Shown piece after piece: positions 11,852 through 23,295 of a stretch of 64,000 bases of DNA. Position 1 is the stretch's first letter. Each line of letters starts with the position of its first letter. The translations under genes were made by a program, and so were the position numbers. This DNA is from Oryzias latipes (Eukaryota > Chordata > Actinopteri > Beloniformes > Adrianichthyidae): positions 31,412,434 through 31,476,433 of the forward strand of contig NC_019859.2 in NCBI RefSeq assembly GCF_002234675.1. Reading direction: 5' to 3'. The notes under the pieces are model-generated. The model saw nothing but the letters and a program-made list of their open reading frames with translations. It was not told the origin of the DNA and did no database searches.

Positions 11852-12959
11852 ATGAAGCTTGTGAAAGGAGCTGTGTCTGGGATAGGCATCCTGAGAAAAT
11901 GGGCAGTTTTTTCCATGGCAGCACTGGTGTTGCTTTTGTTATTGAACGACCCATTTCTGATACTCTGGTGGCCTCAGAGACCTCTCGAGGTAAGCTTCGA
12001 ACTCTTTTTGTGATGTAAAATTGCGTTTTAGCTGATGCTTATCCCTGTTATTGGTTTTCTCATATCTGCAGAAAACAGAAGTGGTGGTTTCACCTCTGGA
12101 TATGGCTACAGACTCCATCGACGACATGTATGCAGGCTGCAGACCTGAAACCGCCGCAGTGATTGACCTGTTTGGTGTGTTTGAGTGGAATTACAATGGA
12201 AACTTCAGCCAGGCCTGGGCTTTCGCTGAGAAATATGCAAATAGGCCTGTGCACGAGCGCTTAAAAGAAGACCACGCTATTGCGATGTATATGTACACGA
12301 AACTGTCACACATCCGGGAGGTTTTCAACAAAGCCGTGAAGACAGGGAAGCACATGTACAACACGCACAGGTTTAGATTCCACTACTTGTACTTTTTCCT
12401 GACTGACGCTATTCAGAGCCTGCGTCACAATCAGACGTCGTGCAGAACCACCTACCTCAGGACGTGGAAACACTTTGACCAAAATGTGGTCCACACACAG
12501 GTGCGTTTTGGTCATTTTGTCTGGGCAGCATCCAGCAGTCTGTCATTTGAACTTCATGGCAACGTGTCCTGCTTTGAGATCTACACGTGCTACGGAGCTG
12601 ACATCACGTATTACTCCGGCATCAAGCAGCAGGGGCAGGTGCTCGTCCCCACCTATGAGGTCTTCAAAATCACTAAAGTTTCCAAGCGTGAGCCCTGGTG
12701 CAGCGTGGTCTACAAGCTGGAAAGCACCAGAGTACCAAGAGCCGACCAGAACTGCAAACTTGGAGAAGAGCGAAGTGAAACATTTTTAGCAGCTGCCAGA
12801 ACATTCTGGCTCGGACACAGCACTGTGAAGGTGTGGATTTGTGCACTCCTGCTGGTGGTTTGCTCTATGGTTCTTGTCAGAGGAAAGCAGACACGTTTTG
12901 TCGCTGTTGTGCTGGGAGCTCTGCTTTTACTGATGGTTGGTGTGTTATTGTTGAGTTAG
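11852..12959 (+). CDS. Ecto-ADP-ribosyltransferase-like, catalytically degenerate, membrane-anchored
   Basis: Two coding exons, 11852-11989 and 12072-12959, joined in phase 0 by a GT-AG intron (CTCGAG|GTAAGC ... CTGCAG|AAAACA); 341 aa. ART family enzymes transfer ADP-ribose from NAD+ to arginine on surface or secreted proteins. Exon 1 gives a hydrophobic signal or anchor (MAALVLLLLLNDPFLILWW). Exon 2 has the family start DMATDSIDDMYAGC, the RFGHF...SSSLS block, the Cys pair around FEIYTCYGAD and the LVPTYEVF strand. Two catalytic positions are changed: the Arg after Tyr is Leu175 (TAC CTC), and the ExE is Gln233-Gly-Gln235 (CAG GGG CAG). Three extra residues (VWA) lie in the Ser loop. The C-terminus has two hydrophobic stretches split by RGKQTR, suggesting a GPI signal or TM tail. 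The frame is intact, so this is a likely pseudoenzyme rather than a pseudogene. The start is the first ATG after a CTCTCTCAG acceptor; an untranslated first exon ending near 11724 is possible. Confidence 0.88.
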
Positions 12960-12967
12960 CCAGCGAA

Positions 12968-12973
12968 AATAAA
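12968..12973 (+). terminator. Poly(A) signal AATAAA of ART gene 1
   Basis: AATAAA lies 9 nt after the stop codon. The placement is very close, so other downstream signals could also be used. Confidence 0.5.
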
Positions 12974-13440
12974 TGAAATCCTTCCTCCAAGGTAGTATTT
13001 AAATTGTGATGTTGATGCAAAAGGAATTTAAACAGTTAAATGTTTCCTCATAAGCAACTCATCCTCAATTCTTAAAAAAAATATTGAATGATTTTTAAAC
13101 TGAAATGTGTTGGGAATATCCGTCTCATTATTTCTACCCGTTTATCAGATGTCACTATGAAACACCTTCTTCGGTTCCGGTGATGTGTCCATGATCAGAA
13201 ATGAATGAACAACATGCAGGGGCAGAGCTAGAACATTTTTATTTAGGGTGGCGGGAGGGGGGCAAAACTACTGTTGAAGCTCTAAAATAATTTTAGCAAA
13301 ATTCTGAAATTGTTACAGCAAATTCTAAAAAATTAGAGTGAATTCTGAAAAAAACGATACCAAATTTATAAAAATAAAAAATTAATAAAAATTTTAAAAA
13401 CCCATTAGCAAATCATCATCCTCGCTGTGTCAAATATCAC

Positions 13441-13675
13441 TCGATTGCAGATTCAGTCTTCCCAGCCTGGTGCAGGTCAACAATTTGATTTCTGGTGTCC
13501 TTGGACAGCTCTTTGGTGTCGGCTATATGTGATTTTCTGGATTTTTCTTCTTATTTTGCCTCTTGTAGTTGAGGTAAACGTATGATGCAAATTACAGGCC
13601 TCTTTCATTTTATTAAGTGGGAAAACTTACACAATTGGTGGCTGACTAAATACTTTTTTGCACCACTGTGAGTAT
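13441..13675. mobile_element. Tc1-like transposon terminal fragment
   Basis: Contains phrases from a Tc1-like element abundant in fish: CCCAGCCTGGTGCAGGTC, TGTGATTTTCTGGATTTTTC, AATTACAGGCCTCT and TGGTGGCTGACTAAATAC, ending TTTTTTGCACCACTG. No transposase is present. The same family is represented by the larger relic at 44819-47013. The bases 12974-13440 hold no gene; a CAGGGGCAGAGCTAG string near 13216 resembles a hAT end. Confidence 0.75.
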
Positions 13676-13989
13676 TTGATGCGCTGCTGACTTTGGTGGT
13701 TTGCCCACCTAAAAAAACTGACATTTATTCATCCTAATGGTAGGGTACTTGAACAGTGAGAAACAGAAAATCACATAGAAATCAATTTTAATGAATTTTA
13801 TATACATTTCATTTTATATTAGTAAATTTTGATATGTTAAAAGATTAATTTTTAAAGGACGCCCCTCACAAATTGATGGATAAAATAGAACTGAAGAGAC
13901 AAAATTGTTTGTTATGAACCTTATATCTAGTTTAAAATGTCAATAGTCAAAGTGTATCATGTTTTAGGATTCTGAAGAAGACACATGTA

Positions 13990-14186
13990 ACCCTTGTGCT
14001 ATCCTAGGCACTTTAACATTGGGAGTTGGGTCATCTAGACCCACTAGACAGTGCTCTGAACCTTTTTTCTTCAATGATTTGTGATCTTCACTGGTGTCCA
14101 TGGTTTACATGAAATCTTTCCAGCTTTGTCATGGTAGGGTGAACACGTCAATGTAAGGGTGGGGTCATCTAATTTAGCACAAGGGT
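13990..14186 (-). repeat. 207-bp TIR/TA MITE, copy 5
   Basis: Antisense copy with both termini (ACCCTTGTGCTATCCTAG ... TTTAGCACAAGGGT) and TA on each side. It is about 10 bp short inside. Confidence 0.92.
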
Positions 14187-15900
14187 TAAAACAGCAGCAA
14201 ATGTGCGGTTTCACACTCACATGCAGTCATGCAAAAATTAGATAAGTGCACCCACTTCATTGAAGTTCTTTGATAAATGAGCTCTTATTCTGCACACATG
14301 CAGGTATTCAAAGCAGGCTGTAAATGATGTCCTGCCAGTGGGTGAGTGAGACGTCATCTTCATCTATATTCCTGATCAATAAACTGCACCATTGTTTCTA
14401 ATCATGAGTGAGGATGGAGGACACTAGATTATCACTTCAGACGTCTAGTTACATCACAAAAGTGTCTCAAACAAACCTGATTTTATTTATTTCCTGCTCA
14501 AGCAGACTTAAATGACAAATCTATGAAGTGTTGATAATAATAACAAAATGAGTTTTGTTAACTAAAATTCAAATCCCAAAGTTATATAAAACCAAAAAAG
14601 CTGTAAACACAGTAAAATTTAAAAACAAATCTGCAGCAGTAAGAGTCATGTCCATAAAATGTCCAACTTTTTGCTTAAGCTTTGCCAACTACACTTGCAG
14701 TTAACACAGATTAAAGTTAATGTTGGAAATGCAGTTCAGGCTAAATATTTGCAGTGAAGTCATTTCTCTGTTTTGTCAGACATTGTAATAGGTTGTCTTA
14801 TCAAGCAGCAGCAACACCATCAAGTTCACACCAGGTCTCATTTTTAAAAGAATAAGTATCGTTTGAGTTTTCCAAAACCCATTTTCAGCTTCTCCTGTCA
14901 CATGACCAAATAACATGTCAGCCAATAAATGACAGAAACTAAAGAATACAAACCACTATAAGAAAAATGAGAATTAGTATTGAAATATTTAAATCTTTTT
15001 CTTTGATCTGCTGTTTTTCCTCTGAAATTTGTGCAGGTTTCTGTGATAAGTGTAGCATTTCTTTGTTACAGAGTATGTCAAATTAACTCTATATTGCTAC
15101 AAATAGAAACAAATTCAAATTCAACAACAGTACAGCAAAACTGCAATGATTTGCAAACGAATCACACATTTTAAAGAAAAGTTATTTCTAAACATAAAAA
15201 AGAATCAAGCTACTCTTCAGCATAGCAATTTTTTTAAAAACTTTTTTGCATGAACTCTTTGCATCCTTAAAACTGTTGGCTTAACATGATTTGATCAGAA
15301 CTAACACAAAGCTTTCTTTGTAGTGTCCCCCGTCATAAAGATACGTACAACAATCCATGCAAATATTTTTACCTGCTACTTTGTTTCAGGCATAATTGTA
15401 TCTAATTTTATCACTGAGGAGACTGCTATAAAAGTCCAGGTAAAAAACGAGGGACATGGACATCGTGCAGTGCTGCAGGTATGTTGTGGAATACTTACAT
15501 TACTGTTACAATTATGAGTCTTCATGGGCCAGGGATGCTGGAGTGCCTTAGCAATGAATGTAGAGCTAATTCTGCAATGAATTTTTTTCTTGTTTCAATC
15601 AGGAAAGAACCAGGATCAGGAAGACAGCAGAGTGTCTGGCCCCTGACTGCAAAAATAGACTGTTGGATAAGCAACTAATCTTCTAAAGGTTTGTTGTTGG
15701 AAATGAAAATGAAAGTTCTGTTGAACTGGTTAGGTGGGCTGATATTTTACCAAACTAAGGAAAATGTTAAAACAAGAATTTAGTTCCTAATTTAACAAAG
15801 TTGAAGGATTTATGTGTACAATTACGTGTTTAGTATTAATTTAATAATTCCCACATTTTTTTTATCTTCTGTGCTCCAGCAGGGGAGCTTTGTGTCCAGC
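14187..15900. other. Spacer between ART genes; possible promoter of ART gene 2
   Basis: No coding exon is supported. A CTATAAAAG box at about 15426-15434 is followed by CTGCAG|GTATGT near 15479, which could be a TATA promoter and an untranslated first exon of ART gene 2. This is inference only. The remainder is AT-rich and unassigned. Confidence 0.35.
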
Positions 15901-15918
15901 AGTGATCCGACCACAAAG

Positions 15919-16803
15919 ATGTCAGTCTGGGCTGCTTTTCTGCTGATGTTTGGAGCCTCCATGGTGACTGCAAAGGTAAAATGAACCAATGAGGCTTGAT
16001 CGTGTCTCACTGGTAACATTCTGTAGTTATTCTGTATACAGCATCAGTACTAACAATTACAATGCCTTTTTATACATCTATGGCAGGTTTATCCCTTGGA
16101 CATGGCTGACAACTCTGTGGATGACATGTATGAGGGCTGTGAAGACAAAATGTCTGAAAAAGTGGAAAAAGAGTTCCTGGAGAACGAGAAAAACAAAAAT
16201 AAGATATTTCGTGCTGCTTGGAATGAAGCAGAGATGACAACATCTTTGACAACAATTTTGAGTAGAGCTGAGGTTGTGGCCATTTATGTTTACACAAATG
16301 CTTTGACAAAAATTTACAGTGACTTAAATAAGGAAGTTAGAGAACTGGGAACTGAGTACAAGAAGAGATTTAATTATCACTCCCTGCACTTTTTTCTTAC
16401 AAGCGCTTTAAAAAAACTTGACAAAAAGAAAAAAGGAAAATGTTACACTGCCTACAGGAGAACTACTGCCTCCTTCAGTCAGGATGTTCTTAACAAGGAG
16501 ATGCGCTTTGGTTATTTTGCTTCCTCCTCACAGTATCCTTTAGAGTCCAGCCAAAGCAAAGAATTGGAAAAAGATTTTGGAAACAAAAGCTGTTTTGTCA
16601 TTGAAACGTGCTTTGGAGCTGATATCTCACCATATTCAAAGTTTGAAAAAGCAGAGGCAGAAATCTTGATTCCTCCTTACGAGGTGTTTAAAGTCACAAA
16701 TATAGAGACAAGAGCAAAGAAGCAGGAGCTTCCATGTGAGGTTGTTTATACATTGAAGAGCACCGAGAAACCTTTTTCAAAGTACAATTGTGCACTATTC
16801 TAA
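15919..16803 (+). CDS. Secreted ecto-ADP-ribosyltransferase with intact R-S-ExE motif
   Basis: Two coding exons, 15919-15975 and 16087-16803, phase 0 (GCAAAG|GTAAAA ... ATGGCAG|GTTTAT); 257 aa. Exon 1 encodes a cleavable signal peptide (MSVWAAFLLMFGASMVTA). The mature protein starts near VYPLDMADNSVDDMYEGC, the family N-terminus with its structural Cys. The catalytic triad is present: Arg143 after Tyr142 (AYRRT), the Ser block RFGYFASSSQ, and Glu209-Ala-Glu211 followed by ILIPPYEVF. The ExE form predicts arginine-specific mono-ADP-ribosylation. It ends at CALF, with no hydrophobic tail, so it should be secreted, unlike the neighbouring paralogue. It is rich in Lys and Glu. The start ATG is the only one giving a signal peptide in phase with exon 2. 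The tandem position and shared exon layout argue for local duplication. Confidence 0.92.
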
Positions 16804-16936
16804 GTCCTCCATGTCTCATGGATGAGAATTTTGGACTAAAAAAATGCAGATCCTTTGAATTTATTTGAAATACCAACAACCAAAAGCAACAGAAACAGGC
16901 AAAAGTGTCTCAAGAAATCAGTGCGTACCTTGGAAA

Positions 16937-16942
16937 AATAAA
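16937..16942 (+). terminator. Poly(A) signal AATAAA of ART gene 2
   Basis: AATAAA lies 133 nt after the stop codon, followed by an A-rich stretch and (TG)n. Confidence 0.55.
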
Positions 16943-18420
16943 AAAAAATTAAAAAAAAAATGTGTGTGTCTTTGTAATGTGGAGTTCCTTTGACGATGAA
17001 ATTGTGTTTGTTACGCCATCTAGTGGAAAAGGGAGACACTGTCTGGGATTAATTATTTTGCTGTCAAACTCAAACTTACAAACTCAGAAAATGTCTCTTT
17101 TAAATAAACAAAATACCCTTTGCAGCCTGTGTCGTTGCTTGGGAGCGTTGGGGTCTAAAACTTAGTGATCACTTCACTTAAAAGTGAAACAAAATAAGCA
17201 CATGCAGTGTTTTTGTACTCACTGCCTCCTAGTCAGTCAGTGCAGATTCCATGGCGTATTGAGTTATTGGAAATTATAGAGGGAAGAGGAACTTGACCCA
17301 AAACTGGAAATGGACTCTCGTTCGATGTTCACTGAGCACGACCTGGTCCCAGCGGGAATTTTCTGGATCGCCGTCAGATGCCTACAGGAAAAATCCAAGA
17401 GCACGTCCTGGTCCTGCTCCTGCTCCTGCTCCTCAGCCAATGCACAAACATGCCTTGTTAATATTCCCAAACAACCTCTCAATTCAAGGGTGTTAACTAA
17501 CGTTTAAACTTCACTACATTAGCACCGTTTACATTTTTTTTTTACCGTAACGTTGGGTCACAGAATTAATCGCAGCTAACAAGTTACATGCTGTAGCATT
17601 CCTCTCATTTTGTGCATTGTAAAACTCAGCGCTATTATATACACAAATATTGTCAAAAAGTTTACCTTCAGCAGTATTCCGTATGCTTTGAACTCCTTTG
17701 GTGAACTCTGCATCCACCACCGTCAGAGAATTTCTGAACGTAGTCTGTTCAACACGCACACGGTGTTTCAGTCGTCCCGCCCTCAGATGTTGTGATTGGA
17801 TTAACATCCAAAACCAACAAAATAACACTCAAAGAATCCCTTGATAGACAATCTGACATCCCATTCGACTAACCTACACAATGGGCGCACTTCCTACACT
17901 TACAGTAACTTCAAAAAAGTGATAATAAAACAAATAATAAAACACTGATAATACTATATTCAAAATCTTTGCCAACAGTTTAACTTAACATAAATAACTT
18001 CACTGTTTATCTAAAGAAAACTTAAGCAAATATAGATATTTTTTAAGACAAATACTATTTAAATGAACTACTTTTTTCCTTCTTTTACGACCGGGCTACA
18101 ATGACAACATTGGTGTTGAATCCACTTTTTTTCCTAATCCATACATGTAAATGCGATTCTATACTTTCACTTTTGAACAGCAAGGATAAGAAAATGTGCT
18201 TTAAGCTCAATCTACTGATAATCCACTCTGACAGTGGATCAAAACTTTTGTCATCACTTTGTTCAGTTATATGACTGACATGTTAGAAATCTAAACATTA
18301 ATATGAATGTTTGATTGTTGTTTTGATGCAAGTGTCTGAGACCTTTAACCCCAGGTACATTTCAGTGGAAATGTCTGCTACTTCTTGGAAGGTAGAACTT
18401 TTGTGATTACTAGTTGTCTG
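16943..18420. other. Intergenic; a possible but unproven exon near 17.3 kb
   Basis: No gene is assigned. Near 17290-17440 an open frame with a (CTCCTG)n run starts at an ATG, and on the other strand 17680-17790 looks exon-like with a GTAAAC donor. Neither matches a family I know. Confidence 0.3.
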
Positions 18421-18645
18421 TCATCAAAAAGGTTGCCCGGTGGTGTGGTGGTCAGCTCTTTCATCACACAGCGAGAGGATTGAATCCTCGCTGTGACCTT
18501 TCTACGTGAAGCTTGCATGTTCTCCCTCTGCAGGTCTGATTTGTCTCCTGCTTCCTCCCACCTTTCAAAAACATGTTTTACAGATTAACTGCTGTCTGCA
18601 TGTCGCTCCTATGTTTGTAACAAACTGTTGACCTGATTAGGTTGT

Positions 18646-18873
18646 TGTGGTATCTTGAATCTGAGAAGGTTGTGTTTCAATATTGTATTGTAATGTAGTG
18701 GCCAGCAGAGGGCAGACCTGCAAGTTTAGTTGAGTTGTGGCATTGTGTGTTGAATAAGAAGAAGTCGGGACAGACATGAGGTCAGGCTGTACAGAGAGGT
18801 TCTGTTATGCAAATTAAACTGTTGCACCCACTTTCTATGTTTGAGACCTTCTTTTTTGGATCAAGATGCAACA
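18646..18873 (+). repeat. 5' LTR of gypsy element
   Basis: 228 bp, TGTGGTATCTTG...GATGCAACA. No difference from the 3' LTR was seen on base-by-base reading. Confidence 0.95.
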
Positions 18874-18879
18874 TCTTTT

Positions 18880-18892
18880 TGGCGACGAGGAT
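18880..18892 (+). promoter_or_regulatory. Primer binding site, tRNA-Ser(GCT)-like
   Basis: TGGCGACGAGGAT begins 6 nt after the 5' LTR. It is complementary to CCA plus the acceptor end of vertebrate tRNA-Ser(GCU), whose 5' acceptor strand is GACGAGG as recalled. The rest of the 18874-19014 leader is noncoding. Confidence 0.65.
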
Positions 18893-19014
18893 TTTTAAGG
18901 AGGAGAAAGGCCCATAGACCTCCGGGAAAAAGGGAGAGAGAAAAAAAAAAAGAAGCAGCAGAAAGGTACGTGGCTAACAAGTGGTTTGGTTAGCCTCTCA
19001 CAGAGAAGTGAAGC

Positions 19015-19527
19015 ATGGCAACAATTGGCACGCTAGCAGCGTTTGATCCGAAAACTCAAACCTGGGATGAGTATACAGAAATACTTGAACAGTTTTTTGC
19101 GGCCAATGAAATAGACAATGAAGACAGACAAAAGGCAATATTGATAAGTGTAGTGGGAGCACCGACCTACAGTTTAATGCGCAACCTCCTCAGCCCAGAC
19201 AAGCCAAAAGACAAGTCCTTTAATGAGCTTGTATTATTGATGAAGAACCATTATGACCCAAAACCAAGCGAAATCGTACAGAGATATAAGTTTGATTCTC
19301 GTAACCGGAAGCCTAATGAAACAGTTATGGATTATGTAGCTGAGCTGCGTCGTTTGGCCCAAGACTGCAACTATGGAAACACTCTGCAACAAAGGCTGAG
19401 GGACCGGCTTGTATGTGGGATTAATGATGACAGGATTCAGAGGTGTCTCCTGGCCGAAACAGATCTCACTTTTGAAAAGGCTCTGGGAATTGCAGTATCA
19501 CATGAGACGGCAATTAAAAATGCATAG
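19015..19527 (+). pseudogene. Gypsy gag (capsid region), ended by in-frame TAG
   Basis: A 170-codon frame starting MATIGTLAAFDPKTQTW and containing the gypsy capsid signature (WDEYTEILEQFF; later FDSRNRKPNETVMDYVAELRRLA-type text). It stops at TAG 19525-19527. The zinc knuckles that normally end gag lie downstream in the same frame (19615-19716), so the stop separates capsid from nucleocapsid. It may be a point mutation; programmed readthrough is less likely at this location. Confidence 0.85.
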
Positions 19528-21618
19528 GATCTGCAGACTGGCACATCTACAAAATGCTACAGCATCAGTAGAGGACAACAGGAAACTCGGGCATTCCAAG
19601 GAGTCAGAAAAGAATGCTACAGGTGCAAAGGAACTGGACACACAGCTGCAGATTGTAAGTACAAGCAGGAAAAATGTCATGCTTGTGGCAAAGTGGGTCA
19701 TATAGCAAGAGCTTGTAGAAGCAAAGTTAAAAGCAACCCAGAAAAACATGAGCATAAACATCACAAGAGAGAAAATAAACGGGGATCACATTATCATTCT
19801 CATAAAGTGTATGACACAGAAGATGAAAAGAAAAGTGAGGATGAAGATCAAGACTCTTTTGCTTTGAACTGCATCAATAGTGGACCAAATCTAAAAGGCA
19901 ACGTGTACAAAGTAGGACGTCAGGCCGGAGGGGACCTCGGAAAAGTGGCGCCCTACACGGTAAAATTGAAACTGAATGGACAGTATGTCAACTTTGAACT
20001 CGACACTGGATGTTGTTTAACCGTCATGAGTGAAGCCACATTTAAAGACACATGGAAAAACACAAAACTTCCCAGTCTGAACCTGGCCAAAATCAAAATG
20101 GAAACCTATACAGGGGATCCTGTGGAGGTGATTGGTACCACAAAAGTAACTGTACAGTACCAACAGCAGACATTGAAACTGCCCCTGATTGTTGTCAAGG
20201 GGGAAGGGCCCAGCTTGTTAGGTCGAGCCTGGTTGGAGGAGTTAAGTCTGGATTGGAGAGAAATAAAAAAGAGATGTAAAGCTGAAAGAGTGCACAAGGT
20301 TAAAGAAAATGAAAACACACTACAGCAAGTGTTAAACAAGCATGAAAATGTGTTCAAAGAGGAGTTGGGCACCCTGAGAGGCACAAAAGCCACCATTCGG
20401 GTAAAATTAGATGCCTCCCCACGTTTCTTCCGCCCGCGTTCTGTTCCTTTTGCTATGCGAGCAAAAGTTGATGAAGAAATAGACCGCCTATTAAAAGAAA
20501 ATATTATCTCTCCAGTCAAATATGCTGAAGGGGCAGCGCCGGTGGTACCCATTCTTAAACCTACAGGAACTGTAAGACTTTGTGGAGATTATAAACTGAC
20601 TGTAAATACAGTGGCTTCATTGGAGCAGTATCCTATTCCAAAAGTGGAGGATCTATTCACTGCGCTGTCAGGAGGAAAACAGTTTTCTAAACTAGACATG
20701 AGCCATGCTTACCAACAAATACTGCTGGATGAAGAATCAAAGAAATATGTGACGGTGAACACCCACAGAGGACTTTTCACGTACAACAGACTGCCATTTG
20801 GAGTAGCATCAGCACCAGCCATATTCCAGAGGACGATGGAAAACCTTTTAAAAGGTATACCATTGGTGGTGGTCTACTTAGATGACATCTTGGTGAGTGG
20901 CAAGGATGAGGCAGACCACCTAAAAAACTTGACTGCGGTGCTGGGCAGGCTGGAAGAAGCAGGGCTGCGGCTGAAAAGAAGTAAGTGCGAGTTTATGCAA
21001 AAAGAGGTGGAATATTTGGGGCATAAAGTTGATGCACAAGGTCTCCACCCAGTGCAAAAGAAAGTGGAAGCCATTTTAAATGCTCCGGCTCCCACCAATG
21101 TAACTGAACTTAAATCGTACTTGGGTTTGTTAAACTATTATAACAAATTTCTCCCAAACTTGGCGACCCTGTTGGCCCCCCTTCATGAACTCTTGAGGCA
21201 GAATGTAAAGTGGTCATGGCAACAGAGGCATGTTGAAGCATTTGAAAAGTCAAAAAGGCTGCTGAGCTCCGCTGATGTGTTAATCCACTATTCAGCTGAT
21301 AAAGAGTTAGTTTTGTCATGTGATGCATCACCTTATGGTGTTGGAGCTGTGTTGTCACACAGAATGGAGGATGGCTGTGAGAAACCACTAGGTTTCATGT
21401 CACGTACTCTCTCACCCGCTGAAAAAAGATATTCACAGTTGGACAAAGAAGCATTAGCAGTAATATTTGGTCTGAAGAAGTTCCATAAATATTTGTATGG
21501 CAGAGTTTTCACGATCTACACAGATCATAAGCCACTGATTTATCTTTTTAACATGAAGAAGCCCATACCTCAAATGGGCTCACCAAGAGTGCAAAGATGG
21601 GCTATCAAGTGCATATGA
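19528..21618 (+). pseudogene. Gypsy nucleocapsid, protease, reverse transcriptase and RNase H
   Basis: Same frame as gag. There are two CX2CX4HX4C knuckles (19615-19656 and 19675-19716), then an aspartic protease with the DTG triad (from 20002). The reverse transcriptase has the KLDMSHAYQQ block and YLDD box (20875-20886). RNase H has the CDAS, KEALAV and TDHKPL motifs. The frame runs out at TGA 21616-21618. The reading continues one frame over from about 21608, so a small indel lies just upstream. Confidence 0.92.
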
Positions 21619-23098
21619 GTATGACATCGTCTACAAACCAGGCAAAAGCCATGCTAACGCGGATGCACTCAGTAGATTGCCGCTACCTGAAACAACACCA
21701 GAAAAAGAGTCTGTTGAACAAGTTTTGATGATGGATGTCTTGGATGACACACTGCTGGACACCAGACAGATCAAGCGATGGACATCTACAGATGTTCTTC
21801 TGTCCCAAGTCCATGAGTACATACTAAAAGGATGGCCGGAAAAACTGGACGCCCGCCTAAAGCCATATCAACAAAGGAAAATGGAGCTAAGTGTGAGGGA
21901 TGGATGTGTGCTCTGGGGAGCTAGAGTGGTGATTCCAACCAAAGGGAGAGACAACATCCTGAAGCTTCTACATCAGACTCACACAGGCATGTCAAAGATG
22001 AAAGGTCTAGCAAGGTCATATCTTTGGTGGCCAGGTATGGATGAAAGCATCGAAAAGGAGGTGCAGTTATGTGAAGAATGTCAAAAACACCACAAATCAC
22101 CACCCGCTGCACCATTACACCCCTGAGAATGGCCAGAAACACCGTGGTCCAGAATCCATGTGGACTATGCAGGACCGTTCCTAGGTGAGATGTTTTTATT
22201 GGTGGTAGATTCTCATTCAAAGTGGATGGACATTTATCCTGTGAAATCAGCTACTTCACAAATAACCATTGAAAAACTGAGGCAGAGTTTCAGTGTGTTT
22301 GGTCTTCCAAAGATGCTGGTATCAGACAATGGGACATGTTTCACAAGTGCAGAATTTGAGTCATTCATGAAACAAAATGGAATTGACCATGTAAGATCTG
22401 CACCTTTCCACCCATCCTCTAACGGTCTAGCTGAAAGAGCAGTGCAGACTTTTAAGGAGGGGATGAAGAAGATAAAAGGTGACACCCTCCAAACTAAACT
22501 GTCAAGATTTCTGTTCAGTTATCGAATTACACCGCATGCAACAACAGGTTTGTCCCCAGCAGAACTGATGATGTCACGGAGACTTAGATCAGCTTTTGAC
22601 CTGCTCATGCCGGATGTAAAAACTAGAGTTCAGAAAAAACAACTGAAACAGAAAGACCAACATGACACAAAGAAAACATTGAGAAGTTTTGTATCAGGAG
22701 ACAAGGTGTTCATCCGAAACTATTCCTATGGTCCAAAATGGATACCAGCAGTCGTGATGGACTCATCAGGTCGTCGTACATCAGTGTCGTACAACGTCAG
22801 CATCAGGAATGGCCGAACTATGAAGAGGCATGTGGATCAAGTCCGAGCTAGGCTCCAAGACACTGTTCTAGGGGAACCGGAGGCAGACCGGGAGCTGTGC
22901 GAAGATGGGGAAACTGTTGCAGTTGAGGAAGCACCTTTATGTGTGGTTTCTACAACCCAACTGTCATCAGATGAGTCACGTGACCCAACACCAGCGACTC
23001 CCCCTAGGGTTCCTCCTGAGTCACCAGTTGCACCTGTGTTGCGACGCTCACAAAGAGAGAGACATTTACCAGGACATCTCAAAGATTTTGTTAGATAG
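21608..23098 (+). pseudogene. Gypsy integrase, interrupted by TGA
   Basis: Shifted frame after the RNase H break. The HHCC zinc domain (His pair near 21970, CEEC near 22072) is followed by TGA at 22124-22126, in the place where the family usually has Trp. After that come the catalytic Asp in VDYAGPF (22163), Asp in SDNGT (22325) and Glu in LAERAV (22433). The last pair is 35 residues apart, the D-D35-E spacing. The C-terminal chromatin-binding-like part ends at TAG 23096-23098. Confidence 0.9.
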
Positions 23099-23282
23099 AG
23101 TGAGATCTTTCCAGGAATAGAGCAACAATGAGCTCTGGATCTCACGGGAAGGATGTACCTTCTCAGTAAAAAAAAAAAAAGAAAAGAAAAGAGAAAATGT
23201 TCTGTGTAATGTTATTCTGTCTAATGTCGAATTGCTTGTTTTATTGGAGCAGCCTCTATGTGGGAAAGTTAGTTCACATCTT

Positions 23283-23295
23283 AAAGGGGAGGGGA
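23283..23295 (+). promoter_or_regulatory. Polypurine tract of gypsy element
   Basis: AAAGGGGAGGGGA lies immediately before the 3' LTR and primes plus-strand DNA synthesis in this class. Confidence 0.85.

Noticed and set aside
19525-19527. Programmed stop-codon readthrough between gag and pol
   Set aside because: The stop lies before the zinc knuckles, inside gag, not at a gag-pol junction. Two other lesions in the same copy favour mutation, though readthrough is not excluded.
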